Shown here one piece after another: positions 22,503 through 31,745 of a DNA stretch of 64,000 bases. The position numbers and the translations under genes are program-made. The DNA is taken from the NCBI GenBank assembly GCA_900169235.1, contig FWCC01000399.1:124001-188000 (forward strand), given 5' to 3'. Position 1 is the first letter of the stretch. Each line of letters opens with the position of its first letter. The DNA is from Zarea fungicola. Taxonomy: Eukaryota > Ascomycota > Sordariomycetes > Hypocreales > Cordycipitaceae. The notes below the pieces were generated by a model. The model had not been told where the DNA came from and did not search any database. It saw only the letters and a program-made list of their open reading frames with translations.

Positions 22503-23646
22503 TCAGCCCACCACAATGAACCTGGCTTCCAAGCTTTCCCTAGGCTGACAATTCTTACTCGCTGATTGCAAGCGAAATGTACCGTGTGGAATAACTTTGT
22601 TTTATTAGTTTCACTCGGATGAATGGAGCAGTGACCTGGTTCTTACAAGCTGGTCCGATACCTTGACTTGAATCGTAACTTACAAACACCGTCATCTCAT
22701 CTGGTGTTTGGCGACTAAGCCAGTACCAGTCCTGGCAGGAATTAAAAGCGATATAGTAGACCTCGCCCACATTCTGCGAAGTCACACGGTCTCCTGGGAC
22801 GAGATCGGTAGATTCGTCAACAGAAAATGCGTTGCACAATGCTAGCGGGTAGTCCTCCACAGGGCCATTTATCGGCCGCCAGATTCTGTACAGATAACCA
22901 TTTAGTAGATAGATAAGAATTTGCAAAGAGTTTTTGGTATCCTCGTACGTTATTATACGCAGCCGACGATCACCAGCAAGAAGCATGGCTTGCTCGTATG
23001 CTGTTAAGTGTTGCCTAATACGATTTGGCCCACCATTCTTCGTATGATCTGCTCGTTCATAGGCGTTGATTAAAGGTCTAATCGCCTGAATAGAAAGGAT
23101 AAAGATCAGCCAAAAAAATACCTATGTGTGGCAAGGGAGCTGGTTCATCAGGCACGTCTCGCGTTCCAGAGTATGTTCCCGGTGGCCTTTCTTGTCGCTT
23201 GCTACTTCGAAACTGTGTGCGGCTCTTCTTAGCACACGGTGGGCATAATTTCTCATCCACATCACATCTTGTTTCACCTTGTAAGCATAACAGAAGCAGT
23301 GTTCAGCCTCTAGACGTTGGCGTAGCCATATATTGTTTGCGTATAGATGCTCATGGAGCAAATGGTCGGATAGAGCGCCGAGCGCATAATTTGGCTTTTG
23401 TGTCACAATCTCAAATCCGTTTTTGTGGATGTCAAGTAAATCAAGATGACCACGAAGGTCTCGTATCGCTACTTTTTGCGGTGCAGTGATGAGATTGGTT
23501 CGGCGGGACTCCTTGTCCGATGGTAGAGGTCCAGCGATCGTGTAAGGCTTCTCCTCGGTAAACTTCTCGGGGTCGATGAAATTGAGTTCTACAAATAGGA
23601 CAGGGAGGTCCAGAGTTTCGGCTATGAGCCTATGCGGAAGAGCCAT
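22503..23646 (-). CDS. CmcJ/NvfI-type nonheme-iron oxygenase, copy 2
   Basis: Five exons, 23646-23278, 23212-23122, 23048-22949, 22885-22647 and 22594-22503, give 296 residues. Intron phases 0, 1, 2, 1 and their positions relative to FDWR/YAYK, the HID motif, the IWRP motif and the PHxxF motif are the same as in copy 1, so the two arose by DNA-level duplication. Features: IRDLRGHLDLLDIHKNGFEIV, LPHIDHT (His152, Asp154, likely iron ligands), RIITIWRPI, DYPLALC, LVPGDRV, WYWLSRQTPDEM, IPHGTF and the C-terminal PRESLEARF. Same inferred chemistry as copy 1: Fe(II)/2-oxoglutarate oxygenation or desaturation of a small molecule. Sequence divergence is large, so the two probably act on different steps or substrates. 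Confidence 0.82.
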
Positions 23647-24974
23647 GACATGTTCCGGCTGTCACCAATAGGTATACTAGGGCAGGTGTATAGTAACGCG
23701 GTTTTGTAGATGAATAATGTTACTAGAGTCAACACGGATATAAGTACAGTCTTGTTCCGGTCTTAGGAAGTCCGCCTAGAATACATCAAGGTCTAATAGG
23801 CCCACGCCATTAGCTTGAGCAAATCATTCCAAGCCGGTGAGTTTTGGCTATATGTGTACCACACTAGCAAGCAGCATAGGCAAGAACAACAACGCCACTG
23901 TATTAAAAAAACCAGCATGCCAAGAGTTGGCGAGATGGAGGTGGGGTGTGCAGTGTCGGTCTTCCTTCGGCACGCCACAAGAGGACTCCCACATGCACAC
24001 TTTTACACTTTGTGTGCTCAACTGCGGGAACTTTTGCTGAAGGATTGCCACTTACACTTTAGTAGTTCTGGCCCCGCCCCTCCCTGTCCATCGTAGAGAC
24101 ACTGCCAGTTAATAACTGTCCAAATAACGTCATCCGGTTTCTCCATTCCAGCCAATCGTTTTCCTTATTGTCATGCACTGCCAGATGCCTCTTACTACTA
24201 TAGTTCATTGCTAGCGCATTTATTTCTTTAGGTGCAGAAATGACTATTGCTTGCGTTCCCAAAAACAAGCGGACCTCGAGTGCTACCACCTGGGCAAGTT
24301 TCTGGCTGCGATTACAGCCAGTGTGCGAATCTATCTACATCTATTTATTAAAAGTAGAGGCTGATGGAGAAAAGTGTATCTTCGCTAACTGAAACAAAAC
24401 ATTGTACAAGGCTAGCCAGAAAAAGAAATAATTAGTGTATTTAAACCCTACCGAGGATGAGGAGAATGACAGTCCCACTGCGGTAAGCACAAAGATTTCA
24501 CGAGGATCAATGCTCGAGTAACCAGGCCATAAAGATAAGTAGGAGTAAGAAAAGATGATGAAGAAAAACGGTGGCTATAAAAACTGTTCCAAGTTTGGTC
24601 CAGTTTATTCTAAACAGATCAGATGCCACGGTTTCCCTGAAGCGAGTTTCTCAGTCTGCATTATCGTCTCAAGCGAGTCTGCCCAAAGATCAATGAGGTT
24701 AATCAGTTTTCGACATCGAGAGCTACTTCTCTAACCATATTGCGCGTTCTGCGCTTCATACAATCACTGGTCTTAGTTTTACTCAAGAGTTGTAGATTTG
24801 TGCAGCGGGGATGTGTGACTCTACTGTTCATCAAACTCAGCTGCCGTATGCCCAACCCCGCTCAAGCTGGTGGTCAGGCACCGGCCGTCATTATGCCCCA
24901 AAGCTACTATCGCGTGAAATTCTGCAAAAGTACGCATCTTCCCACATTTCCTACTTTTTACCATTTCCAACCAT
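23647..24974. other. Divergent intergenic region, no gene seen
   Basis: About 1.3 kb between copy 2 of the oxygenase and the DUF6601 gene. Short ORFs only, none with a recognisable motif. Confidence 0.5.
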
Positions 24975-25970
24975 ATGAAAAGGGATTGTGTAAATACAAG
25001 CGCTTTTAGAGTAACGTCGATGGAGCCACCTTTCCCTGCCAAGTGTCAGCTTAACACGGAGCTTGACGAACAACAGTCATCGCCAAGCCATGTACCGGGA
25101 TATCCCCGCGTATCACTTGTCGAGCTACCGGAGATGCTGCGATTCTTGGAGACCGAATATTGGTCCTCCGACCTGGAACGCATAGCGGGAAAGCTATGGT
25201 GGATGTCCAAGCAGGATAGCGCAAATATCTCCCCTTTGCACAGACAGAGGGTGAAAGGCCGTACCATAGTGGTGACAGAAGACGCTAAGCTCCATCTCGT
25301 GTGGTTTCACGACCGTATCTTTGTTAAACCACTGCCCCGGTACCTTACATCCTACGCTTTCTGGCAAGACCACCTTGGTAAAGTCTCGGACAACGCACAG
25401 ACGCAACGCTGTCGCATGGCGGCGCTGGGTTATCTTCGGACGTACTTCTTCCTTGTGAAGTCCGAGTTTGATTTTCACATTGCACAGGACCCTTCGCTAC
25501 GCCTACTTCCCAACGATATCACCTGGGAGCAATTCTGTCGGTTTACAACTTCACTAGCAGATATTGCAGATCGAGATGTGTCAGGGCGGTACGCGTATGG
25601 CGAGATAAGACTAACCCGCCTCAACTTCTATGCGCCATTGCTGCTCCGAAAATCATACTTTCAGAGGGTCGAATATCAGTCCACATCATACTTTGCTCGT
25701 TTCTATGGTCCTATACTATTCTTGATTGGCATTGCATCTATCATTCTAAACGGATTTCAAATTGCTGTCGGTGTAGAACAGGCTAACCCTACGAGCCAAA
25801 GTCGTATCCTGTTCGGCGTCGCACTTTGGTGCAGCGTATTTGTGGTTATGTGTTTTTGTGTTCTCACCTTTTTTCTCCTTCTGCTCTACTTGTATAAAGT
25901 AATTAAAGAGTGGAAATATGCAATTAAAGATCGCTTGCGGCGTCTGGAGGAGGGCTACAATGGTCATTGA
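24975..25970 (+). CDS. DUF6601-like fungal membrane protein
   Basis: An intronless frame of 331 residues from the first ATG; a second in-frame ATG at 25020 would give 316. The soluble N-terminal two-thirds contains a recurrent fungal pattern (LHLVWFHDRIFVKPLPRYL, FWQDHL, RMAALGYLRTYFFLVKSEFDFHIAQD, YGEIRLTRLNFY). It resembles the DUF6601 family, which I name from memory of such sequences. Two strong membrane spans follow (about residues 248-268 and 283-312), then a charged tail. Family function is unknown. These proteins recur in accessory regions of ascomycete genomes. It sits next to the amidase/oxygenase set but on its own promoter; a link to that set is only positional. Confidence 0.7.
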   Translation: MKRDCVNTSAFRVTSMEPPFPAKCQLNTELDEQQSSPSHVPGYPRVSLVELPEMLRFLETEYWSSDLERIAGKLWWMSKQDSANISPLHRQRVKGRTIVVTEDAKLHLVWFHDRIFVKPLPRYLTSYAFWQDHLGKVSDNAQTQRCRMAALGYLRTYFFLVKSEFDFHIAQDPSLRLLPNDITWEQFCRFTTSLADIADRDVSGRYAYGEIRLTRLNFYAPLLLRKSYFQRVEYQSTSYFARFYGPILFLIGIASIILNGFQIAVGVEQANPTSQSRILFGVALWCSVFVVMCFCVLTFFLLLLYLYKVIKEWKYAIKDRLRRLEEGYNGH

Positions 25971-26593
25971 ATTTGTGGCGCAGTCGCTGCCCATGCCTGG
26001 CCTGGTGAAGTGCAATTTCTTGTGACACTTCGATTCTGACGAGCCTAATCTTCAGACTCGGTGAGATGTCAAATGGACTGCTGAACATATTCGGTCTTCT
26101 TTGACGTTGTTCTCAGCAAGAAGACGTAGTAACATGGTTTTTCATTGCTGCCGGGTCGTTGATACGAATGAACAAATGAGTCTAAATTATTTGCCTGCAT
26201 TTTATCGCAAGATGTCGTGGCAAACACAACAGTATCCGACAAGCGAAGGATGGATTCCTGCGGAAGGTTGCAGGCCCCATCGTATACCAGAAACACTTTA
26301 CAAGGTTTCGAGTACTTGTCAAAAGATATTAGCGGCAAAGAGTTTCCTCGACTGACTCATCGACAATACATACATTTTATACGTCACTGAGATGGTTATG
26401 GACTAGTAGTGGTAAAACTTCGTTGATTGCAGTTGATTCTTGGAAGCTTTTGACTAGCCCTGCAAAGATTAGCGTCAATGCTATCCGCAGCCCGAACGAA
26501 TAGAACGAGCAGCACAGCGTTGATTGCGCTGCCGCGCCCGACACCGTTAAAGTATAATATAGAAGCAAATGCCCGCTATGCATGTGATCTTCA
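25971..26593. other. Intergenic, no gene seen
   Basis: No coding pattern beyond short ORFs. The right end merges into the decayed F-box copy. Confidence 0.5.
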
Positions 26594-27012
26594 CGCTTTG
26601 TTCAGGACAGCTACCAGTCAATTGCGACACCTGAGCTGCATCCCCCATACGTCTTGGAAGCTGTGGTAAAGTCACACGCAACCAAAATCCTTTAATATGT
26701 CAAACCTTAGCAACGGGAGTCTACCAATCACGACTACTATTAGGAGCTTGAAATAAATCTTGAGAAACCTCATCAGCTTCAGTGTCTACGTTAGAGAGCG
26801 CGGCTCGACGGCGGAGAGCATCGTAGGCCTATTATCCGACGCCATTCAATTGAACTCCAGACGACAGCGGGAGCTTGAACTAGACTTTATCTGCCGGTGA
26901 TTGTTAAGAGATTATTTTGATTGTATGAATGAAAGCATATCTGAAAAGAACTTCTTTACGCCAGAAATACTATGTCTAAAGACGATGCCCCTTCAGCCGT
27001 TCTTTATGCATA
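26594..27012 (+). pseudogene. Decayed fragment of an F-box gene duplicate
   Basis: This stretch aligns with exon 3 of the F-box gene (about 9281-9672). Shared blocks include ATCAGCT-CAG-GTCTACGTT, GGAGCTTGAACTAGAC and TTCTTTA/ACTTTA-GC with TCAGCCGT-CTTTATGC, with the same order and spacing. The frame is broken here: the CTAGAC block runs into CTGCCGGTGA and several indels are present. The right edge is sharp; after TTTATGCATATG similarity to the parent stops. The left edge is vaguer; a translated piece TATSQLRHLS recalls STNQLKSF just before it. It is much older or faster-decayed than the single-stop copy at 8758-10678. Confidence 0.75.
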
Positions 27013-27130
27013 TGTGTTGGTATGTCACGAACAGTTACAAAGCACAGTACTAGGAGGGCTATCCCAGTACATGCAGGTTGTAACAAGTTGTGATTGAGGC
27101 TATCTAGAGATGTGGGAGGAAGCCCTCCCC

Positions 27131-27182
27131 NNNNNNNNNNNNNNNNNNNNNNNNNNNNNNNNNNNNNNNNNNNNNNNNNNNN
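27131..27182. other. Assembly gap (52 N)
   Basis: A run of N lies between the two halves of the duplicated segment. Its length may not reflect the true gap size. The flanking 120 and 60 bp do not match the F-box/NLR locus. Confidence 0.99.
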
Positions 27183-27245
27183 CCTGAGTCAGCAGTCACA
27201 ACAATATGCGTACTCTCTTGCTCACTGGTACCTTGCCAAATGCTT

Positions 27246-27420
27246 CCTGGTCTTGACTCAATTTCAACTATGGATAACGTATGCTTGAATCGCTTTTTAG
27301 TCTGCTTTACGTAAGGCCTGTTTTAACCACTGTTTAAGGCTATTCGCACAGCATCCACCGCCCAAAATTGTAGAAGAAGCAGCAACACGGCATATCAAAG
27401 TTGCACTGGTTGGATTTCTC
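27246..27420. repeat. Segmental duplicate, copy B (O-methyltransferase downstream flank)
   Basis: It matches 11361-11535 with scattered substitutions and small indels. It ends 38 bp before the stop of the minus-strand O-methyltransferase gene, so that gene and the NLR share a related 3' flank. Confidence 0.8.
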
Positions 27421-27458
27421 TGCGCCATTTTGCAAAGCAAAAAGGAATATCAATGTTC

Positions 27459-28133
27459 TTAGTTGACAGTAGCGATGAGAAACCCATCAACAAAAGCGCC
27501 ACCTGCTCCGCTTCCTTTTGTCGTCGAAAGAGTTGGCACAAGCGTCGCCGTCACTTTGGGCTCCGCGCCAACTCTTTCCACGAGCGTCCCCTTGCCCACA
27601 CCGCCGTCATGACAGGTAATCATTTCTTGCACGACGTTATCAATGAATATGCATCCACCTTTGCGGGTCAGCTTGACAGCCCAGTCAAAGTACTGGGCGT
27701 GGACACCCCAGTCGGCGTCGATGAAGACCATGTCAAAGACCCTCCCGTCGCGCACGAGGGTGGGAAGCACATCCTGGGCGTCACCCAGAATCATATCAGG
27801 CTCAATACCAGCAGCGCGCAGGTTCTCGCTGGCGACTTCGTAGTGCTTGGGGTTGATCTCGATGCTCGTCACCTTTGCTCCCGTCTTGGCGAGGCAGATG
27901 GTGGAGTAACCTCCGAGAGCGCCAATCTCGAGGACGGTCTTGGCGCCCATGAGGCGTGCCTGGATGGCGAGAAACTGGCCCTGGAGAGGGGAGACCGCAA
28001 TGGAAGGCATGCCGTTCTTGGCTGTATTGGCGGCGGCATTATCGAGATCGGGGTCTGGCTTGACGAACGCTTTCTCTGCGCCGGCTTCAATGGTAGCGAC
28101 GTGGCTAATATTGGTAGATAGTGATGAAGACAT
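27459..28133 (-). CDS. SAM-dependent O-methyltransferase, CCoAMT type
   Basis: An intronless frame of 224 residues, the usual length for the class-I O-methyltransferase_3 family. The SAM-binding motif I is VLEIGALGGYSTICLA, followed by the acidic ribose ligand in VTSIEINP. Motif GDAQDVLPTL and FDMVFIDADW correspond to the adenine and metal-binding regions of caffeoyl-CoA/catechol-type enzymes; the usual DADK is DADW here. It would methylate a hydroxyl of a small aromatic substrate using S-adenosylmethionine, probably in the cytosol. A 222-codon antisense frame covers nearly the same span and is treated as a shadow. It is co-oriented with a carbonic anhydrase and a DJ-1-like gene upstream. Its 3' flank is the B copy of a duplicated segment. 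Confidence 0.88.
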   Translation of the reverse strand: MSSSLSTNISHVATIEAGAEKAFVKPDPDLDNAAANTAKNGMPSIAVSPLQGQFLAIQARLMGAKTVLEIGALGGYSTICLAKTGAKVTSIEINPKHYEVASENLRAAGIEPDMILGDAQDVLPTLVRDGRVFDMVFIDADWGVHAQYFDWAVKLTRKGGCIFIDNVVQEMITCHDGGVGKGTLVERVGAEPKVTATLVPTLSTTKGSGAGGAFVDGFLIATVN

Positions 28134-28490
28134 GGTGATGAATCAAAAGTTTGACGGTAAGAGTGAGTGATGGAGTGGAAGTAAGCGTCTAATATTCTTT
28201 AGAGAAGATATTTGCTGTTATTCGGTGTAAGAAGGCTGGCTAGGCAGACATGTCGAAGCTCTTTATACTTAGCGTAGTCGGTCGTCGGCTCGGAGATACA
28301 TGTCATACCCACCACATTCTGGAGCGGGTGGTCGCCATCATGTTAAAGGGGCCCAATAAAGATCTTCATCTATAACTAAGAGCAATATCAAAGTAGTAGA
28401 GAGCTGGTTTTAACTACGTCATAATTGATGGACCGCTGGCATAGGCTTGGCAAAGACTTACACGTCTTTGTCGTCCGTCCTGGGTTTAGA
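28134..28490. other. Intergenic, O-methyltransferase promoter
   Basis: Spacer between two co-oriented minus-strand genes. No other feature is seen. Confidence 0.5.
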
Positions 28491-29253
28491 CTATTTAACT
28501 TCCTGGACTTTTCCAGTTTTGATGTCAAATAGAAATCCCCGGCAAGCCTTCTTGAGCTCATCCCTTATCAACTGGCTGCTATTGACCCATGCAAGGTCGC
28601 CACGTACGCTGTCCACGCGGTCCTCGATGCTGCCCGTATTTGTCAGAAAGCTGCGGGTTTTCCGTTTAAATAATTTCAAAACATACTTTGCATTGCCTCC
28701 AAACTCAATGTTTTCAATCTCTTGCCAGGTCTCCGGGCTCGTGCGGCTCTTGAGCTTGTCACGAATACTCTGATCAGTGAACTGGAGGGTGCCGCAGTCG
28801 GTATGGTGCACTATGGCAATCTCCACTAAGCCCACGACAGTGTCAAGAACGAGGATATCTCGGAGGGCATGGCGCACATTCCCGCCAGCAACTCGGACAG
28901 CAATGATCGCATCTAGAGTAGCAAATATTAGTATTGTTTACCAGCAAAGCAAATATGAAATACCTCTAGGGCCTAGGTTGAAGAACTGCTCTGGGACACA
29001 TCGTGGATCATTGCAAGTGACTGATTCAAGCACATATTAGCCCTGATCTTTCGCGACGTTGATGCACTGAAAACTAACCAACCAAGGTGCGTACGGGGGA
29101 TAATCCAGCCGCCTTGAACTCGGCAAAATGTGGCCTTGGTGTCCAGTCAAGGGCCCTAGTGAATATCGAGGTAGTCACTGGTTAGCTATTATTTCTGGTA
29201 GTGGCCATCATCACACACTTGTTATTCTCTAGTAGCTGGTCGATTTTCGTCAT
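28491..29253 (-). CDS. Beta-carbonic anhydrase
   Basis: Four exons, 29253-29219, 29155-29079, 29020-28964 and 28912-28491, give 196 residues with matching phases (2, 1, 1). Introns have GTGTGT, GTTAGT and GTATTT donors and branch-like CTAAC/CTAAT. Zinc and active-site residues are present: Cys40-x-Asp42-x-Arg44 in VTCNDPRC, and His94-x-x-Cys97 in HHTDCG. AVRVAGGNVRHALRDILVLDTVVG is the conserved core, given here only as an order of motifs (VAGGN, then RHALRDI). It interconverts CO2 and bicarbonate. No targeting peptide is visible, so a cytosolic location is likely. Fungal members of this short class are not always the main anhydrase of the cell. Exon 4 alone would start within the protein core, so the three small upstream exons are needed. 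Confidence 0.88.
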
Positions 29254-29969
29254 TTTGTGTTGCTTGGTTTGACAATGTTAAACAATGGATTGGGACCTCT
29301 TTTATATTTGAAAGAACTGCATTTCTAAGCCACAGACGGCTTACACCTCCGCCATATTTGCTTCCACCATCTTATTGGTGCATAGTGTAATGTGCTTAGC
29401 TACAATAAGGGTTTGGTGTAAGAATACACACCGGGAGCGTATTCACGGTACACGCACAATCGCTGTTGCGTACCAAAGCGGGGTGCCACACCTGTCAGTA
29501 CCTAGCGCGAATATAATCTAGCACAAACTAGCTATAAGTGTGAATTTCTTCCTCGCTTTAGGATGCTTGATGAGGTTAGATAGTGGATCAATGGCCGGCC
29601 GGTTCATCGGTATCATCTGCCCGGATAAATCCAAGAACGTCTCGTATTAATTGGGCTTCATTAAATACTCCGTAGTCTGAACGTTTTTGCCGCTTACGTT
29701 GCCTACTAACTAATTCGATTGTTATTCGATTGTTATCCTCTACACGTGTACTCTATTCTTGGCAGTTTCTAGTTGCAAAAATAACCGAAATCCCCGTTAA
29801 TTTATTTAATCAAAAGCTCGGCTGTTGCAAGTACGTGTTCCAACATCATTTTGGTGCCAGAATAATATTCAATATACCTAACTCGCCTCGTGAAAAGCAG
29901 ACTCCAGCTATGGTTCTTTGCTCGCACTCCCAACATTCAGAGAGTAGTAGTATATAAGCACCAATGTCT
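29254..29969. other. Intergenic, no gene seen
   Basis: Promoter and leader region of the carbonic anhydrase, and the 3' flank of the DJ-1-like gene. No coding pattern. Confidence 0.5.
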
Positions 29970-30719
29970 TCAAAGTTCTATTCCCAAAGTCCGAGCAATT
30001 ACTTTTCCAAGAGCTAAGCCCGAGGCTGAGTTCTGGCCAGTAACTAGCTTTCCATCCGAAACGACCCTCGAGCCCCACGCATGAGCAGCGGGAACAACAT
30101 TGCCACCATTCTCCTTGACTGTAGTTTCCAGAGAGTAGGGCATGTACTCCGCCATATTGAGTAGCTTCTCCTCCTCGTCGGAGAATACAGCCATACAGTG
30201 GCCCTTGATGAGAGGCTCTCCATTGCTCTTCTTGGCCAGCCGGAACGCAATTGAGCCATGACCAATCCCGCTCACAAGTTTCTCGGCCTTCCAAAATTCC
30301 TCGATGAGCTGGATCGAGTTGCTGTCAGAGGCGAGATCAAACATGGAGCCATGACCACCAGGGTAGAGTACACCATCAAACTCCCCGGCTCGGCCAAGAA
30401 AACTCGCTACTGGGGTTGTATTTTCCCACAACGCCTTCTTCTCAGAATAGAAAGATTTGGAGACCACTTCATCCACCCGTTCAGCGGAGTTTGGATCCAC
30501 AGGTGCGAGCCCACCCTGTGGAGATGCAAAAGTAAAGTCAACCTTTTCTTGCAGGACACTATGGGGGAGCGCGAGCCCAGCCTTGGAAGAGGTACTTGGT
30601 CAGATCTGATCATTTGCAGAAAATGCGTCACTTGTGCTTACAAGATCCCAACCGGTTGGTTTGTCAGTTGCTGGAACTACGCCAACATTGGTAAGAACAA
30701 CCAGGATTTTAATAGCCAT
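29970..30719 (-). CDS. DJ-1/PfpI (Hsp31-like) protein lacking the nucleophile Cys
   Basis: Two exons, 30719-30642 and 30581-29970, give 229 residues; the intron (60 nt) starts GTAAGC and ends TTCCAAG, phase 0. Family features: ILVVLTNVG, GWDL, VDFTFASPQGG, VDPNSAER, VLYPGGHGSMFDL and the C-terminal NSASG with LALGKVI. In Hsp31/DJ-1-type glyoxalases the nucleophile elbow reads V-C-H-G; here it reads I-G-H-G (Gly133, codon GGT at 30263-30261), so the reactive cysteine is absent. A single T-to-G change from TGT would explain it. The protein may be catalytically dead, a redirected paralogue, or work by another mechanism. It lies upstream of, and co-oriented with, carbonic anhydrase and O-methyltransferase genes. 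Confidence 0.82.
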
Positions 30720-31380
30720 TCTTTCAAGTTCTCTATAACTTCAGCGCGTAATAGATTGCAGATAGAGCTTTGCAGAGCCTCTGCTGCGGCGTTCGATTCT
30801 ATATAGCCAACAAATATGCTTTCATTTCAGAGGCACTTGTTATGGCCTATACCTGCACATGAGTCAGACTTTTGGTATGTTACATGGCCAGTACTAGGAG
30901 CTGCTCACACTGTGAGTTGAGTCAATCATTCTCCGCTTGGGTAAGCATCTCTTCGTGGCTTACAACTGTTTTCGGTAAGCGCGAATCATGAGTCACCGCT
31001 TTGGTCCATTGGGCGTGTCAACATCGGCGCTCCACTTGGGAGGTTCACATATTTCCGAGAGACTTTAAAAAACATTAGTAATAAAATTCAAAGTACTACA
31101 ATGACTCTGTTTGACGCTATCTCCAAAGATTTCAGTCTCTATTGTATTGTACTGTGCAGTAGAGGGGAACGACCAGCAACGCAGCGACCGACGCGAGTGA
31201 CGCTAATCGCTACAGAAGTACTATGCTTATACACATTCATATACTAGCATATGAAACCGACCCTTTACGTATCTAGGTAGAAAATAGCTGCAATTTTCCG
31301 CAGTTGTCAAATCGTGCATTGAGAGACCAATTCCAGCTAGATCCCCCTATGTGTTGCGACTGCTGACTCATGTCAAGCTG

Positions 31381-31462
31381 CGTATCCAGCGAAGCCTGAC
31401 TCCTGCTGCAGACTTCCGTCGGTCACCATCATGATGACCGACGGCAGCCCGCCCTGGATACG
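31381..31462. repeat. Nested inverted repeat (hairpin)
   Basis: The outer arms CGTATCCAG (31381-31389) and CTGGATACG (31454-31462) enclose perfect inner arms CCGTCGGTCA (31416-31425) and TGACCGACGG (31435-31444) with a 9-nt loop. Two concentric perfect palindromic arms in 82 bp are unlikely by chance. Confidence 0.8.
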
Positions 31463-31628
31463 AGATCATCACGGCAGCTGAGAAAATCTTTCCTGTTTGT
31501 TGCTTGTTTTTGTTTTTTTTTTGCTTCTGACTTCCTGTATACAGGGGAGGAATTCCCCCTCCAGCCGTAGCGAGATCCAGAATATTGTCAAGTTACCAAA
31601 AGCATACCTACTGAGAGACACCCTGTCA

Positions 31629-31745
31629 GGGACCTAGAAGGTAGCTATATATTGGATGCTATGGATGCCTGACTATGGTCTGGCATTGCTTGATCTTTTT
31701 GGGTCTCTGTGGTCGAGTGGTTTACCTAGCACCCTTGGCCTTACA
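31629..31745 (+). repeat. SINE-like dispersed repeat, copy 1
   Basis: Shared order with two other loci: GGACCTAGAAGG, TATTGGATGCTA-GGATG, GGCATTGCTTGATCTTTTT, GGGTCTCTGTGGTCGAGTGG, ACCTAGCACCC. TGGTCGAGTGG resembles the A box of a tRNA gene (consensus TRGCNNAGYGG), which suggests a tRNA-derived head. Confidence 0.65.

Noticed and set aside
27453..28121. 222-codon plus-strand ORF over the O-methyltransferase
   Set aside because: No domain is recognisable; the minus strand carries the SAM motifs. A GC-rich antisense shadow.
31714..31745. True tRNA gene in the SINE-like repeat
   Set aside because: Only an A-box-like motif is present; no T-arm/B box or full cloverleaf could be drawn.
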